Of a stretch of DNA of 53,302 nt, positions 29,769 to 39,791 are shown in pieces. Each line of letters opens with the position of its first letter. Positions within the stretch are counted from its first letter, which is position 1. A model generated the notes under the pieces. That model worked only from the letters and a program-made list of their open reading frames with translations. It was not told the DNA's origin and made no database searches. The DNA comes from Fragilaria radians (taxonomy: Eukaryota; Bacillariophyta; Fragilariophyceae; Fragilariales; Fragilariaceae), in contig CAAAJI010000094.1 in assembly GCA_900642245.1 (NCBI GenBank), forward strand, positions 108,355 through 161,656, in the 5' to 3' direction. A program made the position numbers and the translations under genes.

Positions 29769-31800
29769 AACAGTATAACTTACTTACATTACTCCAAAGA
29801 TATGAGCATCTCTCTGACGGGACTTAAGGAGTATTTAACATGGAACCTATTTATCTACAGGACTTAAGGAGTATTTAACATGGAACCTATTTATCTACAC
29901 TTAGTAGACAAGAGAGTCAAACCAGCACATGCTTGCATTTATAGTGTTCCTAGAGCAGTGGAGGAGCATCTACGTACAGAAATTGCCAAATTGGTGGACA
30001 ACAGAGTCCTAGAAGAAGATTAAATTCCGAATTGGCATCCCCAACCCTTGCTATTTCTAAGAAAGACAGAACAATTAGGGTTGTTTCTGACCTTAGGAAC
30101 GCAATTCAATTTCCAATACCTAAGATTAGGGACATGGTTCACTCAATGGAAGGATTTACCTTTGCCACAGCCTTGGATTTAGGCGTTGGTTACTATCACA
30201 TCAAATTAGATAATGATCAGGAGCATCAGTGAAGAAATGGAGTGGCTTCTCAAAATCTGGGAACGTTAACAATACCTCCGTTTCAAAAACCTTTTTGATT
30301 TTATCAAAAGGCTGTATAGGTTCAAACTTGACTTTGCTTGAGGTGAGACTAGTCAAGTAGCTGACTCCTGCAAAACCACATGTTGCGATAGTAGTTAACT
30401 ATTCCAGTGAAATGGCATGGTTCTTTCTGGTTTTTGGAGTATTGATTTTGAGGATGGCTTATTCCAAAAGCCTAATACAGTCCAAAGAAGATACACAACC
30501 ACTGAGCGTGCGTTGTTATTTACTTTTGAAACCTGCAAGGAATATAAGAATATCTTGCTAGGTTACCCAATCAAGTTCCATACAGATCATAAGAATAATA
30601 CCTTTATTGGAATAAAAGAGTCAGGTTGGATTTTACACTGGGTTTTGCTTCTGGAAGAATATGGAGAACATTTGAATCTACCAGGAGATGAAAATGTTAT
30701 AGAGGATACTTTATCTTGCTTCGGCATTGATGAACTGATGATTCCACACACTTCTCTCATAATCAGAAAATTGTACCATCAAATTGCCAATGCATTAAAA
30801 AAGGGAATATAACAACCCGATTACATTATGTAACACATAGAGGAATTTGTCCTTCTGTGTTATAAAGATAAAATCTGCATTCCTCAGTCCTAACAACAAT
30901 AAGTACTCTCCTGGCATCATGCATACTTTCTTCACCCAGGACAGATTCGGACCGAGAAGACTATCAGGAACACTATGCCATGGCCTGGTCTCACACAAGA
31001 TGAATAATGTTTATGTGCCACTTGTCCAGTTTGTCAATTGACAAAGAAAGAGAGCAAGAAATGTGGCTCAATGCATCCCAAAAAAGCAGAATCTGATCCC
31101 TGGGTCATGCTTTGTGCAGATCTTGTGGGTCCTTTCACTATCAAGACAACACCAAAGACACACCGGTCCAGCCACAGGGTGGTTTGAGATTGCCAAAGCC
31201 AATAAAATTCGGCTGCTTCCATCCAGGAATTGTTTCATAACGCCTGGCTGGCGCTTTATCTGTATCCTCAATTTATGATCCTTGACAATTGAGGCAAATG
31301 CGCAACAATTTTGATGTTATTGCCAAACTGACAACCAGTCATAACCCTCACGCAATGATTGAGCAAATCCACAAAGTGATAAATGAAATGATCAGATCAT
31401 TTTACTTAGAGAAAGAAAATCTAGAGGAAACTCTTTCTATTGATTACTTCCTTCAGTCAACTGCATGGGCTATACATATACAAAGCACCTATCATACAAC
31501 TCTAAAGGCTATGCCTTATCAATTAGTGTTTGGCAGAGACATGATTCACAACACTTAATTTAAGGCAAATTAGAATAGAATCCAGAAAAGAAAACATAAC
31601 TTAAGTAATACATAAAGAAGACAAAAGTCATATACCTTCAAATATAAGGTTGGAGACCAAATACTAATGGAGACACCCGGAATTCTATGGAATAGTCAAC
31701 ACCTCGTACGGGACCATTCCCAGCAACAAAAGGATAAAATGGAATATTCATACTAAAACTTAGTGAAGATTAAGTATTTAGCTTCTAAATGGAAAGTATC
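29769..31800 (+). mobile_element. Decayed Ty3/gypsy retrotransposon (RT, RNase H, integrase pieces)
   Basis: Plus-strand fragments in Ty3/gypsy order. About 29775-30020: LLTLLQRYEHLSDGT and the pre-RT linker KPAHACIYSVPRAVEEHL. 30032-30232: reverse transcriptase start with RTIRVVSDLRNAIQF, FPIPKIRDMVHSMEGF and ALDLGVGYYHIKLD. 30417-30812: RNase H/connection region with TTTERALLFTFETCKEYKNI, FHTDHKNNT and LLLEEYGEHLNL. About 30900-31260: integrase zinc and core pieces, including PWVMLCADLVGPFTIKTTPK. 31289-31558: integrase end with STYHTTLKAMPYQLVFGRDM. About 31640-31720: the GPY/F-like region YKVGDQILMETPGI. Stops and frameshifts break all domains, and the central RT block that should hold the catalytic YxDD is deleted. 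No LTR recognised. Confidence 0.88.
29820..29899 (+). repeat. Perfect 40-bp tandem duplication inside gypsy remnant
   Basis: The 40 bases at 29820-29859 (ggacttaaggagtatttaac...) are repeated without a change at 29860-29899. They fall in the pre-RT linker and add 13 and a third codons, so the duplication shifts the frame. Being perfect in an otherwise decayed element, it is recent or an assembly artefact. Confidence 0.9.
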
Positions 31801-34344
31801 ATTATACAATTCAGCACCAGATCCAATCTAGGACAGCTGAAAAAATGGTCTATTAAAAGATCAAATTAAGGATTTAGAACTCTAATAACAAAGAGTCTAA
31901 GAACTAAAGTGCATACTTAGATATCTTCCCTACGAGGTGTAGATAAAATCCTGAAAACTCCGGCATAGCACTTGCTTGGTCAATACTTTGCTTTTATAAG
32001 GAGGAATTTGTCTTTATACTCTTTACTGTTTAAGTTATTTCCTTTTTTCTTTGGATTTGGTCTCAATTTCTTTTATAGCAGTAACACCTTGACCAAGCAC
32101 ACGCGGACATAGGTTTAGCCAAAATTTGGTGTTCTCCAAAAGTCCAGACATATTATCTTCATCAAAATTTGTAGTTTTTTTTTCTGGGCGTGCTGGTTAC
32201 AACTTGCCAACTTACGTTTCTTGTGGATTGTGGATTGTGATTTGTTGTTGGTTTGTTGTCACGCGTTTGAACATTTACTCATTGTCACAAGCAAATAAAT
32301 GGGGACAGAGGTAACGCGTCAATCAGGTATAGTTGAACTGACGTGGCTGCATTATTTGGGACTTTGACAACGTCACCTATTTTTTGGCTGGATAAAAAAT
32401 TGTGAGTGTCATCCATCGTGTATAATGTAGATAAAGCCTTTCTTGTAATTTATTTAACAGGATCAGGGAGGGCTCTGATTCAGCTTGTTTCCGTGGTCTA
32501 TATTCCTTGTGCTCCTTTTCGTCAAAATTCTAAATACACAATGCATTCATGTTATTTCTAATTGTCTCTCAATGATACCCATCAGGTCAAGATACATTGC
32601 TTTGTGCATAAGAATGCATAAACTTAACTTTGGAGGAAAGAAGATCATACCTTTCAATATGCTGCATAGATTTTGGTTGTGATGAACCTTTTTTCTTAAT
32701 CATTTGACCCTTGCCTATTTGCTTTGAGACACAAATTATTGTGCAATTAGACGGATTTCTACAATTAGCAAAGTAGATCATCAGAAAATACGGCTCTTTT
32801 CGAGGTCTTGGTTAAAATATACTTTCTTATTGTATTGTCTTACTCATGAAGATGTCGTTACGATGCATTCAAGAAACGTTTTTAGGACTCCTCCATTTCA
32901 TTTTTAAATATTCTTTATTAAATCATTCACTGCCTGTTTCCAATTCTCAGTTTTGTTCCTAGTTTTTCATCTCAAACGGTATTTCCACGACTCGAGAAAT
33001 CAATTTTTACTTTATTCATCTAAGGGCATTTTGTACAACGCTATGTCATTATAGGAGACATTCACTATTCCTTTTCGACATGATTTCTCTTAACCATGTG
33101 CATATGTTGAAATAAATACTGTAAGTTTGCCTCTCATTTCTCACAGACGTCTGTTTTCCATATTAACGCATGGATTAAGTTAAACAAATATTATAAGATG
33201 GATCGAACAAGATCGATAATCTCAGTATACGAACTCAATCAATGAATAAGTATTTATTCAAGAAGAAGTCACTTTTTCTTGATCTTCAAATGGATTGCAG
33301 GTTCTCAAGATCTAGGAAAACAAACTTTGTTTGTGTTCAGATTATTTCACTTATTCTATCGTAGAGGATCCTTCAAAAACGTTTCGATAGTATCATTAAG
33401 GTAATTCTTAACCAAGGAAAATTACACATGACAATGCAAGAATACGCAACACATTTTGAAAGCTTGTTCTTCCATTTTTTGGAAAGTAATACATTTTCAA
33501 AACTAGATCCTTCAATACCATGGTTACTTTAGAATTGAAGGAATGATGCAAAAACTTTGTTACATTGCTTTCTAAGCAGTTTCCAAATGCAAATGTTTGC
33601 TGAATTTGCAACAATATCTCCTATCTACTCCATTTCTTAATTTTTTTCTCGGACTTATCCACTACATGCAGTATTGCATCCTTTATGAACATTTTCTCTC
33701 TGACCGCAGAAAAAGGCAATACGAATGGAAATGAAATTAATCTCAAATAAATAAGTGACAACTTATCAAATTAACATAATGATTCAAGAGAATAAACAAC
33801 AAAGACAGCAAATCTAATACTTGAAATCAACCAAAAGGCAATAGCACTCTCTTGCTAATTTCCAACATACACAGGCTTGCTTGCTCAACTCTCTTCACTC
33901 ACGCCTACAAATATACTTGATTTTTTGCTTTTTTCTCCAACTTTCCTAGACATTTATCGACAATATAACAATAATTTTCACAATGATAAAATTCAAATTA
34001 CATTCGATCACACGGTTGGAGGCAAAGTGTGTGTTAGAAGGTAAACTTCATGTTGGATGATTTTATCTTCTTAAGAAATATACGGGTAGCTTAAGTCGTG
34101 ACTTTGGGAAGCCAATGCAAAGTGGAAATATACGGATAGTGAAATATTGGACTTGAGCAAAAAGTGGAAAATCCGGGTAACATGCATGTGCCGTGATCGA
34201 AGTGAATTATTGAGTCTAAGTAAAGAAAAAGACGATCATGTGTGAAAAAAAGGAGAAGAAAGTAATTAAAGTGGACGAAATTAGGTCTTGAATACAAAAG
34301 GAGTAGCGCAAGGATAGGCGGGTAGATTTAATATAAATTTATTG
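31801..34344. other. Non-coding region downstream of gypsy remnant
   Basis: About 2.5 kb of AT-rich sequence up to the assembly gap. No protein signature in any frame. The first several hundred bases (to about 32480) may be a gypsy 3' untranslated region or decayed LTR, judged only by position; I cannot identify LTR ends. Confidence 0.5.
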
Positions 34345-34391
34345 NNNNNNNNNNNNNNNNNNNNNNNNNNNNNNNNNNNNNNNNNNNNNNN
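34345..34391. other. Assembly gap (47 N)
   Basis: A run of 47 undetermined bases. It falls inside transposon-derived sequence, the usual place for a scaffold join, so the true distance and even the join may be wrong. Confidence 0.99.
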
Positions 34392-34730
34392 CTGGTACGT
34401 CTGGGAATGACAGACATTTCAAATCCTGAGAGACTTATCAAATCTATGGACATAATGGAAAGGACATGTTCACAAGTTGAAATTTTAGAATGGATCCTGA
34501 GGTATCATGTTGGAAAAATGAGCCAAATGCAGAATTACCATACCACAGTCTACTTCTTTGTTTTGCCAATCTGCTTTAGATCTGAATCTTGGCATCTCCT
34601 AGGGATCCTAAATACAAGACACCATTTATCCACGAAATTGCCAAAGACGGACTTTAGAATGATGCTGATATCTTCACGAAAAATCCGAGAGCTATAACTC
34701 TCTACTCGCACTATAGGTTGTAAACAATAC
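34392..34730 (+). mobile_element. Ty1/copia RNase H 3'-end scrap
   Basis: Just after the gap the plus strand encodes NDADIFTKNPRAITLYS at about 34659-34710, the well-known C-terminal signature of copia RNase H (NDADIFTKN), closed by a stop soon after. The preceding 250 bp is open only in broken pieces without clear homology. This is the extreme 3' coding end of a dead copia element. Confidence 0.65.
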
Positions 34731-36566
34731 CACAATAGGTTCCGCTAAGGTTGCTAAGACTATGAGATATGTGGGTGTAAAAATACTGGCGACATCCAAG
34801 TTAGTACATAGTAAATAATACTAGAATCAATATTCTTATCTAAATCTATAATAAAGTACATAATTAACTATTGTTTCTATACCTGCCACAAGTTCAATAA
34901 AGACATGGCCTTAAATGAATTTAGTGATGCTTAATATTGCTTATAAATGAAGAAGATCATTTAAATATCTTTTCAGGATCAGCATATAATTACAGATTTC
35001 CAAGTAACAAGGGGAATCTATCAAGGTTCAAAATTCATGAATCTAAGTTGTGAATCTAAGATCACATAAGCCGAGAGGCTACGTGTTGAATCTTGCACGT
35101 AAGTTAAAGCAACTACATGGTCAATGGAAAGCTCACAAGAGATCTAATGTAAAAGTAACTTTATTAGATCATAATTTACAATTTGTATAGACTCTTAGAG
35201 CAGCTCAGAGCAGAGTTTATGATTCCCACAGGACCCAAAAGTGCATTGACCCAACAGCAAAGAAAGCATAATTTCGAAAAAGAGAGCAGAAGAATACAGA
35301 TCTGCTATGAAATTATTGCTATAATTGCTAAGGCAGATTCAAGGTCAGAAGTATATAGTTGTGTAAAGGAGTTGAGAACGGTTATGGATGAAGCTGCACT
35401 TTGTTAGACTATAGAAAGTACACAATGATGAAATATGATCTTTTTTAAACCACTTTCTGTCTGTTTTTGTTTTATGCAGTTTTAGAGATGTTCTTAAACC
35501 CTTTCCAAGAGATACCTTCTCTTGAAGATTTTGATCTTACTTGAAGCCTTTTGCCCCAATTGATTAGGCAAGTCTCTTCGATAAGTTGGTTTGTCAATAC
35601 AGACAAGTTGGGTGTCAATAAGGATAATTTAGATTAGCCCTTCAACTCTTTTACACTTTGAGAGTTGGATTTGCAATTATGTTTTTTAGATCCTTTATTA
35701 GTGCCATTTAGTTTAGATCCAGTACTGGATTGTATAGATATACTTACCATTTATAAGTAACACTTAAGCTTCACCAAGTTTGCTTATTAATGGCAATCAT
35801 CTATGAAACTTGTGGTAGCTATAGACTGTAACTCATCTATAGTTACATGAGTAAATTCAAGAATATTTTAATTCTAGTATTATTTCTACGTACTAACGTT
35901 AACGGTCGTTTCCTTATATGGTTACATGCACACATCACTTAGTTTAGTAAGTTATAACTTAGCCTGGTGTCACTTACAACCTATTGTGTTAGGGATTAAC
36001 TTCTTGATACCTACCGGTAGTCAAGGTAGGTCAGGAGCAAGCATTGCACACCAGAAGTTTTTCTACTGAGCCTTCAAGTTCGTTGATCATGCTCTATGTT
36101 GAAAAGACAATAGTGAAATTATGTCCTATTTTAAGGAAGTTATGAAAAATAAATCTTGTTTTGTAATCGTGAAAGATTGGAGTCTTGATTACCTAATTTT
36201 TCATTATGATAATACTCATTTACATCAGTCTGCTATTGCTATGTCGGTATGTTTTAATTATATGAAAGTTTGTGAAGCACATGTGATTTGTTATATCTAA
36301 TTTTTAGAGACCTTTGAATTTGCAAACGGAAAAAGAACAAATATTATCATTGTCATTTGTTGTTTTTAGATGTGCTAATATATCAGATATCCTTATTATC
36401 TAGATTAGCATGTTCTAGCAACACTGGACATCTCCAAGTGTTGCTACTAAATAACATCTCTTGAATTAATCTCTTTTCTAGATTAATTCGGTGTGCTTGA
36501 CAATAATCTCAAAGTATTATTGCCTTCTAGGATTGTAAAATATAGTACAGATCATACCTGGAACAT
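34731..36566. other. Non-coding, transposon-rich region
   Basis: About 1.8 kb with no intact gene. A 74-codon open frame at 35183-35407 is Lys/Glu/Gln-rich and matches nothing I know. A small inverted repeat (agcaacact / agtgttgct) lies at about 36418-36447. The region probably consists of LTR and internal copia debris, but boundaries cannot be set. Confidence 0.5.
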
Positions 36567-36893
36567 ATGAATGACATTTTTATATCAAAGGCTGGAGATC
36601 AAGATACAAGTAGGAGTGTGAATGTGTATCTGATTTACCTTACTAACTGCCATACAAGCAGAGAACAGAGTACTGTTGCCTTCGGATCTACACAAGCGGA
36701 AGACCTCGTATATTTAGAGGTGAGCACCAAGATTGCACTTATTTCAGAAATAATTATCTTGATAAACTTGTCACTGATATCTATAAACAACCCAATCACC
36801 TCCAAGATAAAACAGGTTGGTATCAAATACCACTTCACTCGAGAACTTTTGAATAACGGGAAGAGGGGAACAACATTGCGGATATTATGTTAA
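36567..36893 (+). mobile_element. Ty1/copia RNase H domain scrap
   Basis: The plus strand encodes GDQDTSRSVNVYLIYLTN, then VAFGSTQAEDLVYLEVSTKI, and later GIKYHFTRELL. These match the copia RNase H pattern (D-x-DTRRSVTGY.. / TLSSTEAEYxAxSE / RYHFVRE). The catalytic-site segment STEAE is STQAE. The reading frame is open for 108 codons but lacks neighbouring domains, so it is a pseudogene fragment. It lies downstream of a scrap that belongs after it in a normal element, so more than one insertion or a rearrangement is implied. Confidence 0.7.
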
Positions 36894-37149
36894 AGAAACA
36901 TTTTCAAGAGAGATGTAGAGGAGAATCATAAGGAGGAGGTAACAGAAAAGGATGCAAAGAGTATTCTCCCCTCATCCTTTGCTTAACAGGTATACTAAGT
37001 ATATGACTAAGTGAACAAGAGTGTGTTCCTAATGCCCTTCCCATAGCTTATAGATTAAGGATAGGGATTTAGAGGCTGTTCTTCTATAAAATTTACAATG
37101 CAGAAAAACACCAACTGTGTTTCATCAAATTACTTATGATTACGTGTAA

Positions 37150-37249
37150 AAGCAACAGCAATAGCAGTAGCATTAATGTGGAAACGATTTTATTTCTGAA
37201 GAAAAGAATACTTTATATACATACATAAGTATTGGTGACATCCTCCCGC
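37150..37249 (-). mobile_element. Possible copia LTR edge with polypurine tract
   Basis: Read on the minus strand, gcgggagga at 37249-37241 resembles a polypurine tract. It is followed by TGTCACCAATACTTATG, a TATATAAAG box at 37219-37211 and AATAAAAT near 37190. A related ggatgtcgccagtat occurs on the minus strand at about 34800. The arrangement is that of an LTR start, but the other end was not found. Confidence 0.3.
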
Positions 37250-37521
37250 AAGTACAACCGTATTCAGCCAACATGGACATTCTAGATTAAATAATCATTT
37301 TATTCGCTTAATTTGTTGACAAAAAATATTGATTCATAAGCCATATTTCTCATTGCATCATATCAAGATGAATAGTTTCTAATAAACGTACAATTTCAAT
37401 TTTTTTCCAAATATCCTCTACAGTCTACAGTAGGCTGGTAATTGGTAAACAGTGCTGCGCCATTAACCTTTTCTCTCCAGGAATCTCGAATGGTGTTGCT
37501 GTTGAAATACTTTGCGTGATC

Positions 37522-38025
37522 ATGACCCTATATTCTTGGTTGGGGGTTTTCCATTGTATCCTGTCCTTTGCTTTGACTCTAGATACTGCAAATGGCTGGA
37601 TTTCCTATAGCCTGGCTTCATGTGCTAGATTCAACCGATTGTCCCTGTGCCTGTCGAGTGAACTATTGGAAATGGATATCGTGTTGTTTAAAAGAAAAGG
37701 AAAATCAATTAATGAGTTAGGAGCCGTTCAAGAAGATGGTACCATCGCTCCACTTTCGGCCTGGACTTTAGAGCCTGCATACGATGACATGGTAGAACTG
37801 GTTGTGGACGAGGAGCTGCGATTCCCTGGGCTACTGCTATCGGATGTCGAAGAAGTCCATATAATCGAAGAGAGCTTTATTAGTTATGGTTCACGCCAGC
37901 TTGGTGGGGGGAAAGGACCTAGAAACCCCCATGGAGAGGAGAGCGAGTTATTATATTATGTAAAACATTCTGAAATTTCCTCGGCTTTATTTCCAATTAA
38001 TCCAGAATTGGAAATTAAATGGTAG
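37522..38025 (+). CDS. Unrecognised protein with putative plastid leader (167 aa)
   Basis: The first ATG in frame is 37522; the frame is open further upstream without an ATG, and a good acceptor (ttttctctccag) ends at 37480, so an upstream exon or a 5'UTR intron is possible. The N-terminus MTLYSWLGVFHCILSFALTLDTANG then Trp looks like a signal peptide with an aromatic residue after the cut, followed by a Ser/Arg stretch, as in diatom plastid precursors. The mature part starts around MDIVLFKRKGKSINELG and has blocks that look conserved in character: GAVQEDGTIAPLSAWTLEPAYDD, VDEELRFPGLLLSDVE, SYGSRQLGGGKGPRNPHGEE and LLYYV. I do not recognise the family and assign no function. Codon-level order and an ordered C-terminus make it a credible gene. 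It is convergent with eL8, 217 bp apart. Confidence 0.72.
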   Translation: MTLYSWLGVFHCILSFALTLDTANGWISYSLASCARFNRLSLCLSSELLEMDIVLFKRKGKSINELGAVQEDGTIAPLSAWTLEPAYDDMVELVVDEELRFPGLLLSDVEEVHIIEESFISYGSRQLGGGKGPRNPHGEESELLYYVKHSEISSALFPINPELEIKW

Positions 38026-38242
38026 CTTACTATAGGAGTTCTGTCGGAGGATAACATGTACGATATTTCCATCAAAGCAGGAAAGCCTACTTCGACTGTA
38101 GAATTATGATGCCATTATTATATAAAGTTCACGAAACAAATATTAAAGAGTAAGCCTCAACTATCTCGACATCGATAGTGTCAATGGCATAATGTAGAAA
38201 TATATATATCTTAAGTTGCCTCTACGTGGCATAAATATCAAC

Positions 38243-39109
38243 TTAGGCTCTACCTAAGGAGGCAAGTTTTTTTGCCTCCTCAACGGCAAGAGCCTTTGCA
38301 CGTTTCTCAAGCTTCGCTTTAGTCTTGAGACCCATGATACCACCTCCCCACTTTCGCACGAGATCAGCATTGTTATTATATTTTTCCATCGCCAAATCTT
38401 TGAGAATTTTTAGCTGACCAGCATCTTGAGATGCCACATCCGTTATGGCCACGCAAGCTGCGGTTTTGGTGTGGACAATGGCGCCCAATCTCGCCTTGTC
38501 CTTGACAATCATAAAAGGAACGTCCATCTTTCTGCAAAGCGCCGGCATCCACATTACAAGCTCGATAGGGTCAACGTCACATGCGATGAGAACAAGTTGA
38601 GCCTTCTTTTCCTCGATAAGTGTCGTTACTTCTTTAAGACCGTAGGTTACGACATTAGCAGCGGCCTTAGGCTTTTCCTTTTTTCCCTCAGCTGCAGCGG
38701 CGGCAGTTTCTTGAATTCGCTGTGTTCGTGCTTCTTTCGTCTCTGGGCGGTATTTATTCAAGAGAGTAAAGACTGTCATGGCTTCATTCTTAGTAAGCAC
38801 TTTGGTGAACTGATTAATGGAAGGAGGGACTTTGAGGCGTTGATACAATACAGCTCGTTGACGCTGAATTCGAATGTATTTAGGCCACTTCACAAAGCGA
38901 GATAAATCACGACCTTTTGGACGTATAGCACCACCGATACCAGTATTCCGAGGCCGGGCAGGAAAAAGAGGATCCGCAACCTTTTTTACTGGTTTGGAGG
39001 ACTTCGATTTCGCATCTGCTTTCTTTCCCTTTGGTGCCTTTCAAACTTTAGGTTAGATTATCATAAACACACGATATTCAATGATTATTTTCATCACGCA
39101 TCGTACCAT
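38243..39109 (-). CDS. RPL7A: 60S ribosomal protein eL8 (L7a)
   Basis: Exon 1 is only the start codon (39109-39107). A 69-nt intron (donor GTACGA, acceptor GAAAG) follows, and exon 2 runs 39037-38243. The product has 265 residues, the normal length of eL8. It begins APKGKKADAKSKSSKPVKKV and contains PKGRDLSRFVKWPKYIRIQ, RLKVPPSINQFTKVL and the L7Ae RNA-binding fold VTTLIEEKKAQLVLIACDVDPIELV, then VPFMIVKDKARLGAIVHTKTA. It is a structural protein of the large cytosolic ribosomal subunit. The alternative of starting at a downstream GTG would remove about 50 conserved residues, so the split start is well supported. An intron directly after ATG is common in ribosomal protein genes. Confidence 0.95.
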
Positions 39110-39791
39110 TTTAACTTTCGCTTGCAAATAATTTTCGTTTGTCAAGCATTTCCTGGGTTAAGGGAGCTTAGTAACGAGTAATTGAAGTATGCCTGATTCT
39201 TTACTGTATACTCGGAGATGTAGTAGCAATTTTTAGCAGTATTGAAAACAAAATAATTCTATGAGAGGGTCATCACATTTGGTTTGCAACAGTAGGCAGG
39301 GATTTTATTGAAAAAAGTGTGAGACATCTCCGTCAAAGAGTAATCTTGATCTGTTTGGATTCATTCTCCCAGTTTTGATTGTGTATCTACCAGTAAACAT
39401 AGACTTCATATATTCTAGACAAATCAATAAGAGTAAGAGTTATAAGATGCTGCAACGTAAGCAGATAGCATAAACCTTTTGGTAGCAGGAGAAATTTGTT
39501 TAAATAGTATCCTGATTAAAATCAAAGAAAATCATTCATGTTGTCCATCAAATTTTCCTGAGGAAGATTGTTCTACTAGAATTACTTTTCTTATCTTTTC
39601 TGTATTCTAATTTGAATCACCCTCATCTTGTGACTAGAGAAGCATTACTTGACGCACCTTCCAATTGCCATTCTCAATATCTTTGATGAGAACGAGATGA
39701 TTGATGAGTCACATTATTTCCTCAACAAAGTTTTATTAAAAATACATTTTGCTAGGGTAGAATTACTGAGGCACTCTATATCCAGATGTTT
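39110..39791. other. Intergenic region, no gene seen
   Basis: About 0.7 kb between the eL8 start and the PI4-kinase stop, both on the minus strand. It should contain the eL8 promoter and the PI4-kinase 3' UTR. No coding or repeat signal seen. Confidence 0.6.

Noticed and set aside
35183..35407. Possible 74-residue gene
   Set aside because: No signature, no context, and placed among copia fragments; more likely part of a decayed element.
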